Shown piece after piece: positions 1 to 11,000 of a stretch of DNA of 64,000 nt. The stretch's first letter is position 1; every line of letters starts with the position of its first letter. This DNA comes from Helicoverpa zea (lineage: Eukaryota; Arthropoda; Insecta; Lepidoptera; Noctuidae), in assembly GCF_022581195.2 (NCBI RefSeq), contig NC_061465.1:11472501-11536500 (forward strand). The letters are read 5' to 3'. Position numbers and translations under genes: made by a program. The notes beneath the pieces are model-generated. The model did no database searches. It saw only the letters and a list, made by a program, of their open reading frames with translations, and was not told where the DNA came from.

Positions 1-1841
1 ATTTTCCAATCAATAAACATTTCAAACACTTATGAATTACTCTCACTGTATTCTTTAAATCTATGTCGAATCTTACTAGAAGGTTAAATATTTATGACTT
101 ACATTCTTAATACCTTTCAAGGCATGGGCATGCCATGCATATGTGTTCTAATACTGTGGCCAACGACGCCGCAACAATGATATTATAGAAAATAATATAA
201 TTTTAATGAAATTGACTAGAATGTAACATTAATGTACTTAGGCACCTAAAAGAATCTCTTCTTTATTATTAAAAATTCCAATAATTGAATACATTAGATA
301 TAAATTTTGTTTTTTAATTAAAATATTTACATATACAGAAGAAATAATTTTTGAAAATTTAATATTGACATCAAAAGAGTCCTTAATTGATTTAAAATCA
401 AATTAAAACTTACGATCTACTTATAATAAATGTACAATATGAGGAAACTCTTTGGCTTACGATAGTTACAAGTAAGAATTAAGTTTAAAAAGATTTGAAG
501 TTATAGGAAGTTGGTCCTCTAATGACACTATGTATTGATAGTTATATAAATATTAAATGGAATGATATTAATTTAGTTTCTGTAGATATAGATGCACCTA
601 CTATAATTTATTATTATTCTATGACTGCAGAATGCTCTAGCCTTACTGATCAGAACTATTACTTATGGTGAATATTCTTATATTTAATGAATTGAGACAA
701 AATGAGCCACGGAGTAGCATATAAAGTTACATAGGGAAGACAAGACATAAGCACGAAAGCACTTCAACTGTCCCACTTGCTTCCATGTATTCTCTGTTAC
801 AGAATTACTCACAAAGATCTCTTTGTATGAATATTATTTTATTACATTCTTAATCTAGCGATCCAGATTAATATTTTTAAGTTTATTGAACAATCGAAAT
901 AAGTATGATTGATCCCATATCAACAATTCGAATTAAATAAGTATGCAGTTTTAAAAGTTCACAATAAATTGTCATGGAATACACAAGAATAGATTAATTA
1001 TAAAATGTATTAATTAATATACAATTGGAAAGTATTTTTGAATATTAGAAGTAAAGATTAATAAAAAGTACTTGAAAGACTAGATGATCACTGAAAAAAA
1101 TAGTCATATATAATTATAATATAACATTAACCACCTGAATATATAATTTAAAATTACATTATATTGATTATAATTAAATCTTTTCAGTATTTTCTTAGAA
1201 CGATTATTTTGCTCAGTTCAATTTCTAGTTATCTGTTAGGTACTCTAACCAACTAATCTGTAAGTTTTATTGTTTATTTAGAATATTTCTACATAATCGT
1301 ATTGTATACCCGTATATGTAATTATCTGGATACACGAATACTGACAATTTGATATTTTCTATCAATCTGAAACTGATGCGAACTCCGCGTTCTGAATATT
1401 CGAAGTTCCCAGATTTTCTTTTACATAAATTGTCAGCTAAGTATTCTTCTTAACATACAAAGATAACTTACATAGTAACTTAGAAATATAATTTATTAAT
1501 TTCGAAAGGCCGAACAATCACTTCAATTTTTTTTGTCGTTAATTTTAATCGTTCCAATTTTTCGATATACATAATTAATAGATAAAATACAGCTACCAAC
1601 TCGGTCCAAAATGGCCTTGTCAACAATTCCATTGGTCTGAGACCATAACACCCTTTTTCCATATTTCTATCCACAAATAGATAAATACATTAATAACAGA
1701 ATAAAACAATTATAATAATATCTTAATATAATTAAACAGCACATATTAAGAATTTCAATAAAATTATTGGCGTTCCCGCCAATTGCGCCGCCATTTTTTT
1801 AAAACAATACATACTTTTTGTAACATATTTTTGAAAAATAA
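1..1841. other. 3' flank and possible 3' UTR of norpA
   Basis: Very AT-rich DNA without a convincing coding region on either strand. The only relevant signals are minus-strand AATAAA hexamers (for example 1492-1497), which could serve norpA. Short open frames here have no recognisable protein character. Confidence 0.6.
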
Positions 1842-1847
1842 TTTAAT
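1842..1847 (-). terminator. Candidate polyadenylation signal ATTAAA for norpA
   Basis: On the minus strand ATTAAA lies about 135 nt past the stop codon and is followed by a GT-rich stretch (GTATGTATTGTTTT). A canonical AATAAA at 1492-1497 about 485 nt past the stop is an alternative. Neither can be confirmed from sequence alone. Confidence 0.3.
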
Positions 1848-1981
1848 AGAGCTTATAATAATTGTATCTACCGATTCTAACGTTAAAATATTGAATTGAA
1901 TAGTTTTTAGTCTAGAGAGATCACTGATTCACTCACTTTTCAAGTCATTCGCTCTAACAGAGGAGCAATGTCGGGATACTT

Positions 1982-2050
1982 TCATGCAAAGAACTCCGTT
2001 TTTGTTGTCATGTCGAACTCGGACTCCTCCATCTTGTACATCTCGATCAG
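1982..2050 (-). CDS. norpA: norpA exon 21, last coding exon (residues 1053-1074 and TGA)
   Basis: 69 nt after a pyrimidine-rich TTGTTTAG acceptor. It encodes LIEMYKMEESEF, then DMTTKTEFFA and TGA. The TEFFA end parallels the PDZ-binding tail of Drosophila NORPA (TEFCA as I recall), which docks on INAD. The class II pattern (Phe at -2, Ala at 0) is kept, but the residue at -1 is Phe, not Cys. Confidence 0.94.
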   Translation of the reverse strand: MIEMYKMEESEFDMTTKTEFFA

Positions 2051-5000
2051 CTAAACAATAAAATAAAATACTTAGCTTGAAAAAATAATAAATAGTAAAC
2101 AAAATTCAAAATAAACTTTCCTACTCAAGTATGCCGTGTAGCGACGGCTATGCCGTGTAGCGACGGCTTAAGGGTGCGTCCACATCTGGCGAATGCGCCG
2201 CGAATGCGCAGCACGCGAGCCGATCGCGAGCTGTCCGCGAGCTGCGCGCGTGCATTCTTGTTCGTGCGCCGCTTCTGCTTGGCCCGCGCTTGCTCGCGCG
2301 CGACCTAAGCGCCGCACGCGAGCGGCGCGCAGGCGGCGCGCGACGTCTGCCATCTTCGATAGTACTGAGCCAATATACGGAACTGTAAGGGCGAGAACTG
2401 ATTGCGCGCAGATCGCGCGCCGCTCGCGCGCTCTATACGAGCCTTGCGTGAGTTGCGCTAAAGAGGCGCACCGAACTATTGCAGTGACTGCACGCGCGCA
2501 GCTCGCGGACAGCTCGCGATCGGCTCGCGTGCTGCGCATTCGCGGCGCATTCGCCAGATGTGGACGCACCCTAAGAATACATATGTCGCTACCCCTTCTT
2601 CCAGTGGGTGTCGTAGAAGGCGACTAATGGAGTAAAAATGCACCGAACACCAGGGCGAGAGAAGGAAAACTCGGAAAAAACCCTCTATCAACCCGTCTGG
2701 CCAGCGTGATAGCAGTAGGCTAAATTCCTCATGTGCAGAACAAAAAAGCCACGGCCCCTAGTTCCCGGCAGTCCCGCTATTCCCGGTCATGGTGGCGACC
2801 GTGGTTACGGCGGGGCAGGGGGTGCGAAGAATCTCCGGGTTACGGGAGGCCACCAAACAAAACTGACTCTGGCGACGTACAACGGCCGCACGCTACGGCT
2901 TGACTCGCATCTGGCGCAACTCGAGGTGGAACTTGGGAAGATTAGGTGGCACATATTAGGGTTATGTGAAGTTCGAAGAGAGGGGGAGGACACCATAACC
3001 CTCGAATCAGGTCACCTAATGTACTTCCGAGAGGGAGACCAACAATCCCAAGGTGGCGTTGGGTTTCTGGTTAATAAGTCCCTAACTGATAACGTTGTGG
3101 AGGTGTCTAGTGTGTCGAACAGGGTAGCGTACCTTATCATAAAGCTCACCGACAGGTATAGCCTCAAGGTAATGCAAGTGTACGCACCGACCTCGACACA
3201 TTCAGACGATGAAGTGGAGGATATGTTTGATGATATATCAAGGGCCCTCCACTTCACTACAAAGACCCATTACACCGTTGTCATGGGGGACTTTAACGCT
3301 AAAGTGGGAGTACAGATTTGCGGCGAATCGGCAGTAGGATCCCATGGATTTGGAAGCAGGAATCATAGGGGGCAAATGCTCGTCAACTTCCTCGAACGCG
3401 AGGGGCTGTTTTTGATGAACTCCTTTTTCAAAAAGCAGCCCCAAAGGAAGTGGACGTGGCAAAGCCCCGACACTATGACTTAAAATGAGATTGACTTCAT
3501 CATGACGAACAAGAAGCACATATTCAGAGACGTCTCCGTGATCAACCGGTTTAACACCGGGAGCGATCACCGACTTGTCCGAGGCTCTCTGAATATCAAC
3601 TTCAAGGCCGAACGTTTCCGTCTGATGAAGGCCAGGCTCCGACCAACACTGCTCCAAACCATGACAGGATCTGAAACGTTCCAGTCAAATTTGGAGAACC
3701 GATTTGCCGCCGTGAAAACCACAGCAGACGTTAACCAGAACCACGAATATGTGGTTCGGATCCTCAGGGAGGAAGGTTCGAGATTCTGTAACATGCAGCG
3801 TAATGGCAAGAAATCAAAGCTTTCGGAAGAGACATTAGGGCTTATGAAGAAACGACGTGAAAACCCGCCTGTCACTTCGTCAGCTAAGCGGGCTCTAAAC
3901 CAAGAGATCAACAAGCACGTACGACGCGACCTCCGGTGCTCCAATACTCTTGACATTGAAAGAGCAATTGAGCTGAATCGGGGGTCAAAGGTGTTCGTAC
4001 AATCTCTTGGAAGAAGCCACTTGACGAAGCTGACCACAACAAGTGGAGAAGTAGTTTCTTCGGTACCGGCAGTCCTTTCGGAAGTGGAAAATTTCTATGG
4101 CCGGTTATACGCATCGCATGCATCTCGACCTGATCCCGGAAATGAGGATTCTAGAGCCACATTAACACGCCATTTCACCGAAGACCTGCCAGAAGTCAGC
4201 AGTGGCGAAATCGAGATCGCTCTGAGACAGCTCAAAAATGGAAAAGCCCCTGGCGAGGATGGCATTACAACAGAGCTATTAAAAGCGGGAGGTAAGCCCG
4301 TACTGGGGGAGCTCCAGAAGCTTTTTAATGCCGTCCTTTTCGAAGGGAGAACTCCAAAGGCGTGGAGTAGGAGTGTTGTCGTCCTGTTCTTCAAAAAGGG
4401 AGACAAAACCCAGCTGAAGAACTATCGACCCATTTCCCTCCTAAGCCACGTATATAAGCTGATCTCAAGAGTGATCACGAACCGACTTGCGCGGAGACTC
4501 GACGAATTCCAACCACCGGAGCAGGCTGGGTTTCGGAGCGGATACGGCACCATAGACCACATCCACACAGTGCGGCAGATTATACAGAAGACCGAAGAGT
4601 ATAATCAGCCCCTGTGTCTAGCATTTGTGGACTATGAGAAGGCCTTTGACTCGGTTGAAATCTGGTCTGTTTTGGAGTCCCTGCAGCGTTGTCAAGTAGA
4701 TTGGCGATACATCCAAGTGATGAGATGTCTCTACGAAGCCGCTACAATGTCGGTCCAAGTACAGAATCAGCAAACAAGGCCCATACCGTTGCATCGAGGA
4801 GTGAGACAAGGGGATGTTATTTCCCCGAAACTGTTCACTAATGCAATGGAGGATATGTTCAAGACGCTGAACTGGAAAGGACGCGGCATCAACATCAATG
4901 GCGAACACATCTCTCACTTGCGATTTGCTGACGATAGCGTCATCATGGCGGAAACGCTGCAGGACCTACAACAGATGCTGAACGACCTGGCTGAATCTTC

Positions 5001-8000
5001 TCTACGCATCGGCCTACGGATGAACTTGGACAAAACCAAGGTCATGTTCAATGAACATGTTCTACCGGAACCGATTGCGATACACGGCGCCGTTCTCGAA
5101 GTTGTTCGGAAATATGTATACCTCGGGCAGACATTGCAGTTAGGTAGAAACAACTTTGAGGACGAGGTGATTAGGAGAATTCAGTTGGGTTGGGCTGCAT
5201 TTGGGAAGCTACGTCGAGTCCTAACATCGTCGATCCCACAGTGCCTAAAGACAAAAGTCTTCAATCAGTGCGTCCTACCTGTCATGACTTACGGAGCCGA
5301 AACGTGGACACTGACGGTACGGCTGGTCCACAAGTTTAAAGTCGCTCAGCGGGCTATGGAAAGAGCTATGCTTGGCATTTCTCTGAGGGATCGCATCAGA
5401 AATGAGGTAATCCGTCAGAGAACCAAAGTCATCGACATAGCCCACCGAATCAGCAAGCTGAAGTGGCAGTGGGCTGGCCATACTAGCCGAAGAACCGATA
5501 ACCGTTGGGGTAAACGAGTTCTAGAGTGGAGACCACGCCTCGGCAAACGTAGTGTAGGACGTCCTCAGGCACGGTGGAGTGATGACTTGCGCAAGACGGC
5601 TGGCAGGAGCTGGATGCGAGAAGCCGAAAATCGATCTCAGTGGCGTGCACTTGGAGAGGCCTATGTCCAGCAGTGGACTGCTATAGGCTGATGATGACTC
5701 AAGTATAGTTCGCGCCACAAAGCTTGAAGTCAGTCTAATTTGACGCCTCACGCATGCGCAGAATTGTTTTCCTCATATTCTTTTTGACTAATGTGAAGTC
5801 GTCAAATCATCGGCAAACAAAACTAAAAAAGAACGTGTGCTTTCTCAAAACCGCAAAAAAAATCAGTACTTTATTTCTCTCTATAAGTACTAATGTGATA
5901 AAAATGATTTAAAAAATTGTTTGTGCTCCGAAATGTGCTCAGAAACTATTGAACCAATAAAAAAAAACATCTCGCCCCCCTGCGGCAGTAATTCCCCCAG
6001 GACGCGAGTAAAACCACGGGGAAACGGCTAGTGTGTTATACTTACGTTATCAATGTCCTTAGACAGCTCCTCCATCTGCTTATCATGGGTCACCTTCAGC
6101 TTTTCCTTCTCACGGTTCTGCTTGATGGTCTGAGTCTGGAAAGTTCCACGTAATAGTATTTTAATATGAGTAACAGAATGATATAATTTTTATTCAAAGA
6201 ATGAAAGGCCTGAATGACTGACTATAACGTGAAGGATTTTCATAAGTAACAGATCACATTTACATAAGAGTTGTGCTTTCCGATGTAAGTTCAGTAGACC
6301 CACGACTAGGCATTTCAAATTGGATCTACCTGGTGAAATGTCTATCGAAAGATCTTTAGATCAAATAAATATTTTTTACAAAATCAAGAAGCTACATGCA
6401 AACAAATGTAAACACGACATTCTTTAGTGTAACCATTATTTTGTGGTCATTACAACAATACAAACACCCAAATTGAGGACCTCCTTTTTGGGAAGCATAT
6501 TAAGAAAAAAAAAACTGCTCTAACCTTTCTCTCATCCAAGAACTTCTTGGTGTTATTCTGTTTTTTCTCTCGGAGACGCCTGTCCTTCTCCTGTTTGGTC
6601 TTCAAGGTCTTATCATTGGCGACCTCCTTGCTCGTCTCCATACTGATCTTGGCTTGGCGAGCATTCATTTCCTTAAGCTCCCTGGAAAGATGATTTGGTT
6701 ATATTAGAGAATTTTATTTGCTAGTCTGACACCATACTTACCATGGGGTGCTGCCCTGGTAACGGGTTCGAGGAGGTCAGATAGGCAGTCGCTTCTTATC
6801 AAACACTGGTACTCAGTTGCATCGAAAGCCGTTCCTAACATAGTTGGGAAAAGGTCTCGGAAGATGATGGACACACTCACTACGCTGATCATAATATACG
6901 CTTTGCGAGGCCGGTACGTGGAGAGGTGACCATCTTGTCTTGACGAGTTCGAGTTTCGCAAGGCACGTTATATAAATTGGTAGGTCCCGGCTAACATTTT
7001 GAACATCTTTGCCAAGATAGTCAGAAGTTTGACACAAAGTCTTACCAAGGGTTGCTTAGGTAACTAATTGGGTTGAGGAGGTCAGATAGGCTGTTGTTCC
7101 AAGTAAAGCACTGGTACTCAGCTGTATTCAGTTAGACTGGAAGCCGATCCAAACTTTTATACGTTTATTTAATCACATGAATGTTATGTATTTTCAGTTT
7201 TCAGTTAGTCATCGCACAGCCATTAAAATAGTTTATAGCAATCAACACGCGAAAAATAAATCATATTTCTGAAACATTAAAGTTTACAGACGTCAATAGC
7301 AAAACTATTGGCAGTTTAAATGTTTATGATACTAAATAAATCTAAGAAAAGTGTTCAACTATTTACGTTAGGAGTTAATAGTTGAAATCAATTCAGTTTA
7401 ACATGTTTTGAGGCAGATAGTTCAGAAATAGTTAGTTCCGCCTTAAGAATTATGTTTGGAATGTTGAGCTAAAACTATTGGATTTATTTACTACTTAGTT
7501 AGACTAATAAGTTATTCTTTTGCTAGAAAGTTCTTGAACGTCGTGGTGGCCTAGTGGGTAAAGGGCCAACCTCAAGTATGAGGGCGCAGGTTCGATCCCA
7601 GGTCAGGCAAGTACCAATGCAACTTTTCTAAGTTTGTATGTACTTTCTAAGTATATCTTAGACACCAATGACTGTGTTTCGGATGGCACGTTAAACTGTA
7701 GGTCCCGGCTGTCATTGAACATCCTTGGCAGTCGTTACGGGTAGTCGGAAGCCAGTAAGTCTGACACCAGTCTAACCAAGGGGTATCGGGTTGCCCGGGT
7801 AACTGGGTTGAGGAGGTCAGATAGGCAGTCGCTTCTTGTAAAGCACTGGTACTCAGCTGAATCCGGTTAGACTGGAAGCCGACCCCAACATAGTTGGGAA
7901 AAAGGCTCGGAGGAGGATGATTGCTAGAAAGTTCTTGTGGTAAATATTTTATGCCTAATTCTGACCTCTCATCTAGGTCTGTAGTGTTATTCTGACAAAC

Positions 8001-11000
8001 GTACCTCTGATTTACTACAATCCAGTTGATAGGTAACACAACACTACTTGGTTACCAATTGTCAGACTCTGACCCACGGAAACTTATATTATTTCATTTA
8101 TTAGGGGAAATAAACAGTAGCACATAAATACTTACAAACAATCCCAACAGATTGAATAAATGTGCATCCAACGCAAAATCTTCACTAGACCAAGCGTAGT
8201 AAAAGTTTCGAATGGGGAAATGGGTCATCATTCTTAGGTATAATATTATAGCACTTATTTTTCCATAATTCTACTAAACCTTAAGCAGTCGGCTTTGCAG
8301 CGTTCATCCATCTTTCCATATTTTTCTTACCTCTCATGTTTCAAGCTGCTTCATCTGCGCCAACTGGGTGGCTTCCATCATCTTCTTCAGCAGAACCCGT
8401 CGTTCTTCCATGTGGCTTACTCTAGTCACTACCCCAAGTTACCGTCTCCTATATAAACTGGGGCCTTACCTCTCATGCTTCCCCTCGAGCTGCTTCATCT
8501 GCGCCAACTGCGTGGCTTCCATCATCTTCTTCAGCAGGTCCCGCTGTTCGTTTAGCCGGCTCCTGGCGCTGGTCCACTCCTCGACTCTCTGCCTCGCGAC
8601 CAGCTCGCTCCAGGCTGTGGCTTGCTCGCTGACCAGCTTGCGGAAGGCTGCGTCGTTGCTTAACTGGTCCTTACTGGAAGGGATAAGTTGAGAAAACATG
8701 ATAAATAGGCAATTATTTGACTACTACTGGCAAAATGGCTGATTTTCTCATGTTATTCCTTATGTACTATCCTCATTTACTTCCTTATATTATCCTTTTA
8801 TATACTACCCCTTATATACCTTATTTATTTCTCCAATTTACTCCGCCTACATACTTTCTTATGTTCCTCCCCCTAAGCCTCCTTATGTACTCCCTTATGC
8901 ACTGCCGATATGTACTCTCGCTATATACTTCCTTATGTACTCCCTCATATCTGAATATAATGAATATGAATGTATATTTTCAACTAGATCAGACGTATGT
9001 GACACAGACAACCCTTATGAACCTTTTTGCATCCGGCCTTAACGCAGGCGCACAAAGAACGTGTAAATACGCATCAGACAAGATCAGGCAGATTTCTCCA
9101 GACAATTCTGACATTAATAAAGTTATTTCAGTTGTAAACATTGCTCCTTATTTACAAATGTCTGCATTTAGAAGCACTTATAAAGTCAAGTGAACACTGA
9201 ACAGAACACAACACTTCTCAAGGCTGTCTGACCAAATTAATCGTTACGGGAGGCGGGAATTTTACTACTTTTACTTCGAACATTCTTGAGCCTGCATAGA
9301 AATTAGTGCATATCATTTTGGAGTATGAATATTGTACTTGACGTAGTTATTGGTATCCCAACTTCAAAAACAAGAACGTGTTTACGAACTAGAAAGTTCC
9401 AGAAACATAAACTGTCTTTCCGATCTATCCTCCAGTTTGTATTGCGTATTCAAAATAACAACTCTCACAAACAACTCTTTTACAACGACATTTGATCTTA
9501 TACCAATATTATACAGAGGATTTTTAACGTTTGTTTATACCCTAAACGCTCCGAAACTACTGACCCGGCTCGAAAAACTTTTTACCGTGTGAAAGCTACA
9601 CTAACCCCGCATGAGATAGGCTATGTTATATCCGGGTAACGGAAACTAGTTTCCACGGAACAGCCAGTTACAAGCATACTTCAATTCAATACATACTTTT
9701 TCCCCTTAATCATCTTCTCAAGCGCTGAACACTGGGTCTTCTGCAGCGCCATCTTCTCCTTGGCATGGCGTTTCCTCATGGCATCCAGTTCCTTCTGCTG
9801 TTTCCTGCCAGTCTTCACGAAGCCTTTCTCTTGGCGAAGGGATTCCACTGTTATGGGCTCGAATACTAGAGGAGGTTCTAGAAGAAAGAAAAATAAATAT
9901 TTGGTCCTCTTTGGTAATTTGTATTTGTGTAGGTGCCTGATAATGTTGTGGAGGTATGTTTTTTTATTGATTTATTGTAGTAAAATGATTGAATTAGGTT
10001 CATAAAATTAAAAAGAAAGTGTCGATATTTAGATGCTATCATACATAGTGTAAAGATATTGTTTACAAGTTCCGGTTGTAAACAGAAAATGTTGGTGGCA
10101 TTTGTTACTTCAAAAATAATTTCCAAAATATCATTATGTGTCTATTTACAGTCCCTAATAATCTGGATTTCTTCTTAACTCACGGCGCACGACAATAAAA
10201 GAGTCCTTTAACACTAGTAGTAAAAACCTTTCCACTAAACACCGCTTTTCAACTACAACACAACAAACACAAAACGCCAAATAAGTAAACAAAATCACTT
10301 CACTACCTAAACAGAATGACACAGTGCTCATGTCGGCGCGAACACGGACGCTCCTTGAGTGAACTCGACGGGTTTGCAACATATCTGGTACGGAACATCT
10401 GTAGCGGGAATATTTGAGGTAATGCTGTTTGGTGTGTGGTGTGAGAGATGAGCGGAGCGATTTTCTGAATACATTCACACGTCTTTTCATTAAATTAGTC
10501 AGATGAAAAATTAAATGCGGCTAAAATCAATTGTATAAATTCACTCATCAATCGCATCATTAGTTTAAGCACTTGTTTTTAAATTAGGTTCCTACTCAAA
10601 TTGAGTATAGGTGCTAGATATAAGGTACTGGAAAATAAACTGATCTCGCTACGGTCGTGTGGGATTACGTCCAATCGGGCTATGAGAGCGAGGGAATAGA
10701 GAGCATCATCAGTGTCTGCTTGTGCACTATCATAGAGATCGTCTTAGAGCCGGCCGTTGCGGCCGACAATCGGCTTGGATATTACTCGTAAATATTTTCA
10801 CGATTATGAAGAGGTTTGGCTAAATAAAAAGACAGCTTATCCGCCTCGAACACGAATTCTTCTCGAGTGATATCTGATGCAAATCATCTTTACCGGAAAA
10901 TATACGAGATCATAATGTTTGGTTTGTGGTGTAACGTATGAGTGGAGCGATTTTGTAAAATAATGTTTCTCGAGAATATTAGGTAGTTACTTTTACCAGG

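Larger units (their letters stand above)
2133..5696 (+). mobile_element. Full-length RTE-clade non-LTR retrotransposon in the last norpA intron
   Basis: A 10-bp target duplication ACTCAAGTAT flanks it (2123-2132 and 5697-5706). The leader begins with a 19-bp unit (ATGCCGTGTAGCGACGGCT) present twice in tandem at 2131-2168, the first copy starting in the duplication. The coding part runs 2731-5691, and the 3' end is an extremely short tail finishing in GATGATG, typical of RTE. Without the nested MITE (2172-2571) it is about 3.16 kb, the usual RTE size. It lies antisense to norpA, with its 5' duplication only 73 bp from the acceptor of the last exon. Confidence 0.93.

Noticed and set aside
2193..2627. 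Long Arg/Ala-rich open frames on both strands in the GC-rich block
   Set aside because: They lie inside the MITE inverted repeats; the composition comes from GCGC-rich palindromic sequence and has no domain character.
7537..7610. Possible tRNA gene (A and B boxes)
   Set aside because: It is the head of a dispersed SINE with target duplications; a second copy exists at 24497.
8717..9193. 158-codon frame that looks like a multi-pass membrane protein
   Set aside because: It is built on a degenerate CCTTATGTACTCC tandem repeat in an intron; the hydrophobic pattern follows from the repeat.
10155..10490. 111-codon minus-strand frame in intron 16
   Set aside because: No similarity to anything I know, no repeat of NORPA sequence, no splice context; part overlaps a locally repeated motif.
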